A stretch of DNA of 64,000 nt from the NCBI GenBank assembly GCA_003344405.1, contig NOWV01000131.1, forward strand, positions 124,001 through 188,000. Direction: 5' to 3'. Under the pieces are notes generated by a model that was given only the letters and a program-made list of their open reading frames with translations, was not told the origin of the DNA and did no database searches. The position numbers were made by a program, and so were the translations under genes. Shown here one piece after another: positions 43,051 through 52,758 of the stretch (the first letter of the stretch is position 1; each line of letters opens with the position of its first letter). This DNA is from Trichoplax sp. H2. Lineage: Eukaryota; Placozoa; Uniplacotomia; Trichoplacea.

Positions 43051-45351
43051 TTTGGCATCAAAAATGGTGGCTGCTTTGTGAAATTTTAACCAACTCGAAT
43101 CGTTGACTTTGACTGACTGAAGTGGTACCGACAGGGGCGATTGATTACGTCGTTTTTGACGACGACGGTGTCTTGTACCAGGGACGCAATGGCTAGGCTG
43201 GTGTAATAGCAATGGGAAGAGTCATGTTTGAGTGATGATGGTCGCACAGTCGATTCTAGAACACTACAGTACATGGTACAGTCACATGTGCAGTACTGTG
43301 CACTGTACACTGTACTGTACAGTACAGTATAGTACCATTAAACGCTTACAAGTACAGTACTGTACAGTATAGCCTGAGTCATGTTGGCAGGCCAAGACCA
43401 AGACTTTGTAAGCAAATGATGTCATCGTTATATTTATATTTATTTACTAGCCTACAGCTCGCTAAAATGCGAGCGATAGAATTCTTACACCTAAAATAGT
43501 GCACAACCAAGTATATATTGTATCCAATTATAATGGTGTCAGAGGGTCAGACAGGTTCGATAATACAAACTTGATCGTATACTGTAAAAATAGACAACCG
43601 ATATTTTAACATAGATAGATAGGATATTTCAAAATTGTTTTCCACTCATCTAGTCATCATGGATGACATGGATTGTCTCGTTGACATTTTAAATGGCTGA
43701 AATTATGAACAGGCTGCAGTTGGTTGATAGCAAACCTAAGCATAAACATTCAATTTTCATTCTTATAATATCCTATCTTACTGTAAGTCATAGACTACAA
43801 TAACTTTACCTCAAGCTTAGTACAATATAGAGGACTGCAGCGCTGATTTGCATAACAGTTATTAATCAAGTGCTGCTAATAGCAATATGTAATCAATGAA
43901 TACATGTATCATGCATCGTATTAGGCTTGTTTGCCACTGCAAAGTGTTTATACTGCAACGAGAAACGGCCAACTCAAATAGGAAATGATTATTTCCTAAC
44001 CTAACTCCTTACGCACGCTATGTTATGCCATAGACTTCCAATTTTGTCAACAATACTACTGAAAGAAAGTGCTCGATTTACAGCTAATGCAGTATGCTAC
44101 AGTACAGCACAATGGAGAGTGTACTGTCAACAAGGAGGGACGCTTGTCGTCGCCTCACGGACACTACAGCGGACAGACACCACTCCAATCTTACTGTACT
44201 GTTCTGTCTTGTATTGTCTGTCCATCAGTCCTACTACTACTGTATCACAGTCAACATGGATGGATACCATAGATACTATCGTACAGTATGCACAAAAAAA
44301 AATTTCATTCCAGAATCTCTAAGCATCATTTTCAAGCAGCATTTCACGTCTTGGCAAATAAGGATAGAAATTGATACGTACAGTATAATGTTATTGTATC
44401 AATGCACTAGTTACCCTTTTCCCGCTTTTATTATCGTTATTATACCTACACTGATGCACATTATAATAAATAAATGATATTTGAAGGTGAACAGTTTCAT
44501 AGATTGTTTTTAATTTATTTATCTCCACTAGCTAACAAAGTTTATTACGCTTTGCTTTGGGCAACATGCCCTTATATACTGTATATGTTACAGTGTACAG
44601 TAGTCTGTAGTACAATGCATAATTGTCAGTATCTATTTATAAACAAACTAATATACTGGATGTTTTTGATTTCTGGATTCTGTTACTTGAGTGTGTGACA
44701 TGATATAGCTCTGCACATTGAACACCCGTATAGCAGTTATTAATGATGAATTGATTACAGTATCCTAAAGTAAAAAAAAACTGCAACATACAGTACACCA
44801 TTGTATAGTATAGTACTTGTTCATACAGTACCAGTGACATGTACGCTTATTTAGTACAAGTAATATTGTGTTGAGCATCAAAGGGCTTTAATTAATGAAT
44901 CGATCTGTTACTGTAAACTGTAGATTACTGCATAACTGCAGCGTGGATGGTCCATGACGTTGGATATCAAGTACCTACATTTAGTACAAAAACGACTTTT
45001 TTACCTCCAGTAAAATACTTTTATTGTAATAATAACAGCTTCAAGATGACAGTTAATATGACAAGGCCGCACGATGCAAGTACTCTCTATACAGTACATG
45101 GTAGTTTTTCATCTTAAACTCATTCACCAAATTTTACTTGTGTATGACTAGCGATGAAAACAAAATATGTAATTGCGCCGACGAAAATTTTTGTACATAT
45201 TTACGTACAAGCTTGAGAACAATGTTAATGTCATTGATGATAATCAAAATGTATGTAAAGATAATAAATCGATGATTAATTAGTGTAATCGGTAAGTAAT
45301 TACTCAGATAGGATTATTTTCAACCATCTAAAGGATATTACGTGATCAATT
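43051..45351. other. Intergenic, STAM upstream region and ZNF706 downstream region
   Basis: It contains a GTAC-palindrome cluster about 210 bases upstream of the STAM start. Open frames at 44020-44477 (+) and 44474-44840 overlap each other in several frames and match no known protein. No RNA gene seen. Confidence 0.5.
43259..43375. repeat. GTAC-palindrome cluster upstream of STAM
   Basis: Units of GTACTGTGCACTGTACACTG and CAGTACTGTACAGTATAG, with a gap near 43335-43345. Confidence 0.8.
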
Positions 45352-46361
45352 TTAAGCTTCCACGTTGATTAATTCTTCTGGAACAGCGTTCTTCGGATGT
45401 TTATTAACAAAGTGTTGTTTGTACGTCTTTGGGTCGGGCATTTGGCACTAAATAGAAGATTGAATACAGATTCGATAATGAATTAGTTTTAGCTACATCA
45501 TTGTCGTTGATTACATTGTACACTTTACAGTATACTGTGCGTACTACTACTATCCGCTGCTATGTTGTACTGTACCTCATTGCTCTTGCACTATTGCAAT
45601 AAGATGGGTACATTAGAAGGCTAGACAGCAGTAGAAGTTAGATACAGTACTGAATTAATCACTCGGCGAATGAATATGCTATAGTAATGTGATAATAATA
45701 TTATTCAGTTTGGTAAGTATTACTTACATAGAACTGTAAATTATAAAAATAACCGATATCATCCTCTAATTTCATTAACTGTTCAGGATAACTTTACTTA
45801 TCTTTGGTAAATCTACATAACTCCATATACGCACATATAGTGTCAAATCAAAAAGTACCAACTGTAAATCATGATCATTAGAAACTGAATAATGGTGGAA
45901 TTGAAAGCAAACTACTTGTACTGTAGATTAGTAAGAGATTGTAACAGTATACTGTAGTGTAATCCTTAACATCAACAACTGCAGAAAGTTCCGTTTACTG
46001 CTGCCAATATAGTACAATTAGTACTACAATATAGTCAATAGCACATGATAGTGTATCAGAAAGCATTTACTAATCTATATCCCATCAAAAGAGATGTGAT
46101 TAAATTGATGAGATGTACAATTATACAGTACATGCAATGGTAAATAAACTCTTGTTGTCAACTACTACTGCAGTGGGATAGCAACCTACTCGTATTGAAT
46201 ATTCTATGCAATACAGTGTGCCATACCTTACAAACAGTGCACGTATGAACTAGGGCCTTTTTAGCGGCTGTCTTCTGATCATGTCCATGTGCTTTGGCTA
46301 TTTTGGCTTTCTTTTCTGCATTTTTTTTCTGTGATTGAATCTTTTGATGTCCACGAGCCAT
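45352..46361 (-). CDS. ZNF706: Zinc finger protein 706
   Basis: Small conserved nuclear/cytoplasmic protein with a 4F5/SERF-like basic N terminus and one C2H2 finger; in vertebrates it is reported as a repressor of pluripotency genes. Two exons, 46227-46361 and 45352-45447, join at phase 0 to 76 codons, the usual length for the family. The N terminus MARGHQKIQSQKKN and GHDQKTAAKKAL are near identical to orthologues. The finger is CTVCKCQMPDPKTYKQHF plus VNKHPK, with both Cys and both His present. The end, PEELINVEA, also fits. It is divergent from RPS8. Confidence 0.95.
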
Positions 46362-46770
46362 CGCTTTTATGACAACGTAACCGATAAAACAGTGTAGCCA
46401 AAATTGGGTGAGCAAATACCAACCTTATAACTTGTCCAAGTGGTTGAACTCAAGACTTTCTGCTTTCGATAGATACTCGGTACGGTCGAACTTTTATTAC
46501 CTTAGCAATAACAGAGTAAAAACGGTAGCGCTATCGAAGTCATAGTGTATTATGTCAGGTCTACGTACAGTACACCAGGCTCATTGTAAGTCAACCCGAA
46601 ACCCGATTCGAGGGCGGGATTCGGGTTTAAAAATTGCTATTGTAATACAGCGTTTGCATAGCGATTGCACCATTTCGGGTTAGAAAATCAACAATTTGAT
46701 CGGGTTTTGATCGGTTTCGGATTTCGTTTTCACTCCACTTGGTTACAGTATAAAGTGCGCTTTGTCTTTA

Positions 46771-46796
46771 CAGTACTGTACACTGTACACTGTACC
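46771..46796. repeat. Short GTAC-palindrome cluster
   Basis: CAGTACTGTACACTGTACAC followed by TGTACC, in the ZNF706/RPS8 upstream interval. Confidence 0.7.
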
Positions 46797-47279
46797 GTCA
46801 GGGACTGTCCGGGACGGCCGGGCCGAGTGAGTTGTCATTTTTTTCTGAAATCTAGGACACTACTCTATGGTTCATACCAGTGTACGACGTACTGTATCAG
46901 TCCTTCTATCATCATACAGTTAACTAGCGAAAATGATGTCGTTAACAAAGCCCTCGTTTTTAGTGTCAGCCTACTACCGATTCTTTACCAAGTATGACAT
47001 CCTTTTTGCAAGACTGCCAAACCGGACTCAGTGTAGTAGTACGATGCAATACTAGTACAGTATAGTAGGCTTTGATCATAATTATAAATCAGTTATATAT
47101 ACATGTATATACTGTACATTATTATGGGTATCCAAGGTCTCGTCCTTTTATATAAATTTCACCATCAAACGGTCGAAAAAATGATCTACTTCCTGACTTC
47201 GTAAAAGATTCTATGACACTTTACTGTACATCATGGAGGTAAATAATAAATAAAAAAAAAACCCTAACCCTTTTACCTC

Positions 47280-47330
47280 AGTACTGTACTGTACTGTACA
47301 GTACGATAGTTACAGTACTGTACAGTATGT
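47280..47330. repeat. GTAC-palindrome cluster
   Basis: Starts with AGTACTGTACTGTACTGTAC and continues with a second run after GATAGTTA. It ends about 155 bases before the likely RPS8 transcription start. Confidence 0.8.
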
Positions 47331-47484
47331 TACGGACTGTGAGTGTGACTGAGTAGCATACTGTACTATACTGACTTAACGAGAAGTCCGCACGTCCGCA
47401 CATCTGTCGTAATAATGAAGCATAGAGCGCATGACAGTATTGCTCATGCTCACTGACAAAGCTGGAGCGAAAGGCTTGATCGTT

Positions 47485-47494
47485 CTTTCTTGTC
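47485..47494 (+). promoter_or_regulatory. 5' TOP-like pyrimidine tract of RPS8
   Basis: CTTTCTTGTC lies 20-30 bases upstream of the RPS8 ATG. Ribosomal protein mRNAs of animals typically start with a C followed by a pyrimidine run and have short leaders, so transcription probably starts at the C at 47485. Inferred from position and composition only. Confidence 0.5.
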
Positions 47495-47514
47495 GCTACC
47501 TGTGGTCCAGCAAG

Positions 47515-49927
47515 ATGGGTATGTAGCCGACTCCTCTCCATGCTTTTATATTGCTCTAATATCACATCCATCGGTTACTTTTTCAGACATTTACATAACT
47601 TTTATGCTCGCTGTAGTCACTTTGAATCATCTTTTCTACTTAGTTTAATTTTTCCAACAGTCTTTTTGTAAATTTTTTCCGTTTTATTGATTAGCATTTG
47701 GTAAGAGTGTGCTCTTCGTTGCTATACTACCATTTCACTGAAACTATCCTGTACAATTATATGAATCACCCAGGACATGCTTTTTTGTACAATTTGCTAT
47801 GGCTATGAACAACATGCTCATAGTAATAATCGCGGAAGAGGGATTAGAGATACGTTCAGTTGACTACTCATGATCGTTTTTAGCAAGTAGCTCATTCTCC
47901 ATCACATTACAGTAAAGTGGCCTTATTCCCGTAATGATTCGTATAGAGTACAGGATTAGTTGGCGATACGACTAGTCGAGATTGGATTAGCTCGCTAATT
48001 CGTAGTATATGGAGACTTGGATGTCTATCTCTCTTGCGGTCGAACTTTGCCACTACAGTACTGCATAATTGACAGTAGTTGCAGTTTCTTTAAACAGGAT
48101 GCACGTTGATCATATATTTTGATGATAGTAAATGATGGTGTCCGATATGATGGATAAGTTTGACCTTGTGCATGTCTTAGTAATATTGAGTAAAGAGCAA
48201 ATCTATTTCTGCAGACTTGAGTGTTTTAGCAATCCGTTACACGCTAATTTAATGTCATATTCAAATACTGATGACGATAGGGTTATTAATTTTTATTGTA
48301 TGATTAACGCAGGTATTTCTCGTGACTCTTGGCATAAAAGGCGAAGTACCAGTGGGCGAAAAGCCCCTCTTCGTAAGAAGAGAAAGTTCGAATTGGGCCG
48401 ACAGCCTGCTATGACGAAGGTTTGTCGATCTGTTATTTAATTATCAACTCTTGATAAAAGCAAATAATAATCGATAGAACTACTCTGGTATTAAATTATC
48501 CTTCGTAGTATTGGGTATAAAATTTCTACTATATGCTTAACCGTAACTCCCTACGATTTACGACGCTAGTTGGCTAGAGTATTTTTTAGCATGCCTTGAC
48601 TATGCTATTTTTTAGCTTCCTGCGGTTGCAGTGTAAAAATATCATGCATATTGGCCTTATTAGCAGAAGCAATCGACGCAGTACTAATTCTGAAATGATA
48701 AAATACTGGTATTTTACCTTACAATTTAAATAGTTGAAAATAATAAATGCTACTTAATTTTTACGTGAAGTGAAGTGTTACACCAAATTGTTAGAATCAA
48801 GGGTAGGGAATACTGTAGAAAGTAATTTGATTGAGGTATCTATCTCTCGCAAGGCGTAATTTTTAGAGTATTTTCATGCTTCACGGATCACTTGTCGTTA
48901 TTATAAGTTTCAGTCTTGATTGTGCTTTTTTTTTACAAAGCTATTTCGTCCTTTTTAATTGTCATACTACTTTTATTCTTATTAGATGGGAGCTAAGCGT
49001 ATTCATACCGTACGAACTCGCGGTGGAAATTACAAATACCGCGCTCTACGTTTAGAAACTGGAAATTATTCATGGGCTTCGGAAGGTAAGTACTTACTAA
49101 AAGGACAGTCTTATTTAAATTCCTTGTCTTTTACTGAGCATAGAAAGACCAGTATATCTGACAAGATTGAAATTGTTAATGTAGCCATCAGCCGCAAAAG
49201 CCGTATATTAGATGTTGTCTACAATGCTAGCAACAACGAACTTGTTCGTACAAAGACTTTGGTTAAGAATTGCATTGTTCAAATCGACGCTACTCCTTTT
49301 AAGCAATGGTATTTATTAATGCTTACTTACGTACTATGTCATATATTTTATCCTAGATAATAAGTAGGCTGTCAATAGAGTGAATTTTAACTCGTCTAAG
49401 ATAATAATGATGCGCCCTACAAGATAATTTCAAGTACTAACTACCTTTATTCGACTTAACAGGTATGAGAGCCACTACAATATCCCTATCGTACGTAAAA
49501 AGTCGAAACAACAGCAGGTATTACTACGATGCTACTTCAATTTGTATACGCGTACATGTAACATTTAAGAACCCGCCATTCATATGCCTATGTAGACTAC
49601 GGAAGAAACTGAAGAGATAAGACGATCTAAGAGGGTAGAAAAGAAATTGGAAGCCAGAAAACGTTTTGCCAAGATCGCCTCTGCCTTAGAAGAACAATTC
49701 GGTACAGGACGTATTTATGGTAAGACATGTAGTACGATCAAATTATGAAATAATGTACACAAGTTAATACTGCCATTACTTGATAACATAACATTAATCC
49801 AATACAACCTATTGTAGCTTGTGTTGCGTCCAGACCTGGCCAGTGCGGTCGTTGCGATGGTTATATACTGGAAGGAAAAGAATTGGAATTCTATTTAAAG
49901 AAAATCAGATCGAAGAAAACAAAGTAA
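47515..49927 (+). CDS. RPS8: 40S ribosomal protein S8 (eS8)
   Basis: Structural protein of the small ribosomal subunit. Seven exons: 47515-47518, 48313-48419, 48986-49085, 49185-49308, 49463-49517, 49596-49719 and 49818-49927. They sum to 207 codons plus stop; human eS8 has 208. Exon 1 is only ATG plus G, the usual eS8 arrangement, ending at a strong GTATGT donor. Landmarks are [44 protein letters not shown] and [20 protein letters not shown]. The last exons give [11 protein letters not shown] and then [20 protein letters not shown]. The tiny first exon is chosen for phase and signal; another ATGG-GT lies at 47124-47129. I found no C/D-box snoRNA in its introns, although vertebrate RPS8 introns host them. 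Confidence 0.95.
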
Positions 49928-50825
49928 AATGTAGAACGTTTCTGTTCTTTCATTCTGGTAGATCTTTGTGTATATTTTACAAGTGGAATGTTGGAAATAA
50001 AATACTATTGACATAAAGCTGTTATGTTTGATTTCGATCTCCTACATTTGACGATGTGAGAAATCAACCCTGTGATAATTCGCTTTGCTAAGAAATCGCC
50101 TATGCAGCTTAGTTCTGCCTCAAGCTTTAGATTTTGCTGGAGCAATGTTATAATACAGAAGCTAGATAAAGTTCCAATTTATTGAGGCTGTACTAATCCT
50201 ATTAGAATGGTTTTACGCATTCTAAATTGTACAATCGAAATTACTGGTGCATGACACAAGAAGCAATTAAATTATGCGCTCTACATTCATAACAGGATAA
50301 TTAATATACTTCTTAGCTATTATATGAAGTTTAAGATTGCAAGTGCAATCTTTCAGTGTCGTAATCACAAACCTTACTATTAATTGATCATTTAATCTCG
50401 AACTATGGCAATCAAGCATCTACTGCACTATGTGCACAGGTTTCATGAGTAACTGCCTTTTCGCTATGACTTTATAGCGAGCCATAATCGATTGCGTGTA
50501 TTAGCAGTAATCATTTTGCATGGATAATACCAATGTTTACAAGAAATCGTCCTTATTTAGCGACACAAATCGCACAGAATAAGTATAAAATTGAATTTGC
50601 AGAGCAATAAGTTCGAGATATGCTAACGTGTTTCACTAACAATTTCCAATTACTGTAGCAATGTATTAACTGACGATCATCTACCTTATTTTGAATATTA
50701 TCTATTGGTACGAGCATTTTAGCAGCCTGAAACTGAATTATTTCACTTCGGTAATCGTATTCATGAAAGCATAATTGCCAATTCAGAAATATTAACGTAC
50801 ATGAAAGAGCCTTTCAAACTCTGAA
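49928..50825. other. Convergent intergenic region
   Basis: Tail-to-tail interval between RPS8 and the unrecognised membrane protein. Apart from the RPS8 poly(A) signal I see no repeat cluster, RNA gene or supportable ORF. Confidence 0.55.
49996..50001 (+). terminator. Poly(A) signal of RPS8
   Basis: AATAAA 69 bases after the RPS8 stop codon, consistent with the short 3' untranslated regions of ribosomal protein genes. Confidence 0.6.
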
Positions 50826-52100
50826 TTAATTGCTAGATTCAGAAATGTTACAAGTAACTACTTTATGCCTGCCATATTTTCGCCAGTTAAAAGCATACCG
50901 CACAATTGTAAAAATTCCGAAGTAAAGAGAGCGAATATGATTAACTGTTAAAGATCGGATAAGAGCTAACTGCTCTTTAACTGTCAACACTGGAATAGAT
51001 GTTGAATTTATATTATTTCGAATGTTGGCTATAATGTCGAATAGCAGACCAAGTAATTTTTTTACACGCAACGCTTCTAAAACAAATACAATACCGCGAA
51101 AGGAATGGATACCCAAATTCAGTAAATATTTTAGTAATCGCCACAAATTACTTAAAGCGTCGGTTGTCTCTTCATCAATTAGAATCGTAAACAATAACTG
51201 CTCAATAAAGTCGTAAATTGAGATCCATGGAAAGGCAGAAGTAAACAATATACACACCGGTTTAAAGCATTTAAGCCAATAGTGGGTAAATCTCAACAGA
51301 GTCTGGTCCACGAAGGAAATGAAATAATCAAAGTAATGGCCCATAGCAATAACTAAAGGTTGTAATGAAACTTTAATAAAAGAGACATTCTTATATAATT
51401 GCCATGTCGCCCAAACTACCGAGAAAAGTGTATAGAGTACTACAATAAACTGTAGAAATTGACGAAATCTTTTACTGTAGAGAGCAATAGGGATATAGAT
51501 GATCCAGTGAGGTAAACCTTGTTGAACTATTCCAAGATTAACAACTCTCTTTTCTTGGATGAAGTCAATTTGCGTATTTTGACTATTAAAAATCAGATCA
51601 CTGGAATAACGATCACTTTGGGCATCAACATCTTTATCTTTGAATAACTTCTGTTTGGATTGTTGATGTTTCTCAGCTCGATAAATATTTTTACCAGGTA
51701 GTGAGTGATCGCTTATACTGTTAACGTCTTCAAAGATATTAGAAAAGCGATGCATACTGTGCAGAGACTCATCATTATTACAACGGCAGATTTGATGGTA
51801 CTTTTCTTCCCGGAAGCGAATGAACTGACTTAAAGAATCTCGCAACGTACCACAGTATTGAACATCTAACCTAGCAATAATAACGTCGGTCGATAAATAA
51901 TTCCGGCGAGAGCTACATTGGCCTGCGATAATAGAATTAAAAATAAATGGAGTCGATTTATGAAACTCGGCGATTAATATCAAGTCTAACGAATCCAACA
52001 TTTTTTCCTTGAAATTGGAATCCAATTTCAAGTCGATAGCTGATAGGCAATCAAAGCCATAATAACCACTACAAAATTGGCGTTTCTTTCCATCGACCAT
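50826..52100 (-). CDS. Unrecognised intronless membrane protein (424 codons)
   Basis: One uninterrupted frame, unusual among intron-rich neighbours. I do not recognise the family. The N-terminal half (residues 1 to about 195) is soluble and Cys-containing: FCSGYYGFDCLSAIDLKL, then FNSIIAGQCSSRRNYLSTD. It includes a charged, Ser/Asp-rich, probably disordered stretch with SKQKLFKDKDVDAQSDR. The C-terminal half has hydrophobic segments: FLQFIVVLYTLFSVVWATW, PLVIAMGHYFDYFISF, PVCILFTSAFPWISIYDF, and weaker ones near KLLGLLFDIIANI. I considered PIG-Q/Gpi1 and STRA6-like proteins; neither fits what I can recall. The start is the first ATG. An acceptor-like CTAG lies just upstream on the minus strand, so a 5' exon between 52101 and 52758 is possible. 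The length of intact frame argues for a real gene. Confidence 0.7.
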   Translation of the reverse strand: MVDGKKRQFCSGYYGFDCLSAIDLKLDSNFKEKMLDSLDLILIAEFHKSTPFIFNSIIAGQCSSRRNYLSTDVIIARLDVQYCGTLRDSLSQFIRFREEKYHQICRCNNDESLHSMHRFSNIFEDVNSISDHSLPGKNIYRAEKHQQSKQKLFKDKDVDAQSDRYSSDLIFNSQNTQIDFIQEKRVVNLGIVQQGLPHWIIYIPIALYSKRFRQFLQFIVVLYTLFSVVWATWQLYKNVSFIKVSLQPLVIAMGHYFDYFISFVDQTLLRFTHYWLKCFKPVCILFTSAFPWISIYDFIEQLLFTILIDEETTDALSNLWRLLKYLLNLGIHSFRGIVFVLEALRVKKLLGLLFDIIANIRNNINSTSIPVLTVKEQLALIRSLTVNHIRSLYFGIFTIVRYAFNWRKYGRHKVVTCNISESSN

Positions 52101-52758
52101 TCGGACTAATAGCACTAGTGGTCAAACGATTATTACGTAGCAAGCTGGAGTTGATTAGCAAACCATTACCTACTGTATATTGTAGTGGATTAATAATCGC
52201 TAGTCGTATCGACTGCAAGACCAGAACAAGTTTTGCAGGCCGTAGAAATAGGCAAGGAATTAGCTATAGTAACAGATAGGAGAGCGTTGGCTTGAAACGA
52301 CACTTACTAATAATTTGCTACTGAATCCAGTACTAGTGTTATACGGAAATACTTATATATCTTCAAAGTAGGGTAGTAGGTGTGCAGATAATTAAGAATC
52401 ATTATTACGATTAGGTTGAGGCATTTATCCACCATTATGCTCATCACAAGAATTTATGTTTTATTTGTCTAATAAAAGAGAGTAGATCGGTATAACATCG
52501 ACATATTACGATTCAAGAATGCAAAATCATTGCTATCAATATACGACATAATCATCAAGTGAAAGTGTTAGAATTCAAAAGAATATTAAACAGCTTTGAA
52601 AATGGAAGGAAACCGTAATGATAACCCTAACTTTTTATTTACATATTATTTTCACTAAAAATTGTAGTACTGTACCAGTTTACAAATAGCTGGACTTTTA
52701 TCCTAGATTTGCTATAGTAAGTATGTAATCTAAGGCGATAATATACTATCAAACAAGA
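52101..52758. other. Intergenic between the membrane protein start and SF1 end
   Basis: Tandem, same-strand interval. Apart from the likely SF1 poly(A) signal at 52634-52639 I see no feature; it should also contain the promoter or a 5' exon of the membrane protein gene. Confidence 0.5.
52634..52639 (-). terminator. Possible poly(A) signal of SF1
   Basis: AATAAA on the minus strand (plus-strand TTTATT), about 120 bases downstream of the SF1 stop codon. Confidence 0.45.

Larger units (their letters stand above)
46362..47482. promoter_or_regulatory. Head-to-head interval ZNF706/RPS8
   Basis: Divergent upstream region with two GTAC-palindrome clusters. It also has a CCCGAA-rich patch (46594-46628 and 46672-46725) and a short GC-rich stretch near 46808-46827 that stands out in AT-rich surroundings. 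A CCCTAACCC tract lies at 47262-47270. The 110-codon frame at 46665-46997 (+) resembles nothing I recognise. Confidence 0.5.

Noticed and set aside
46665-46997. 110-codon frame upstream of RPS8
   Set aside because: It runs through the CCCGAA patch and a GTAC cluster, and resembles no known protein.
47124-47129. Alternative RPS8 first exon (ATGG followed by GTATCC)
   Set aside because: The ATGG-GTATGT at 47515 is a better donor and sits directly after a TOP-like pyrimidine tract.
47519-49817. C/D-box snoRNAs in RPS8 introns
   Set aside because: Vertebrate RPS8 introns host such RNAs, but I found no RTGATGA and CTGA pair at suitable spacing; ATGATGC near 49409 lacks a D box.
50826-52100. PIG-Q/Gpi1 or STRA6 identity for the orphan protein
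   Set aside because: Neither family's remembered motifs can be found; only the general membrane character agrees.
52101-52115. Start of the orphan protein at 52115
   Set aside because: That codon is GTG; the first ATG in frame ends at 52100 and is the likelier start unless a 5' exon exists.
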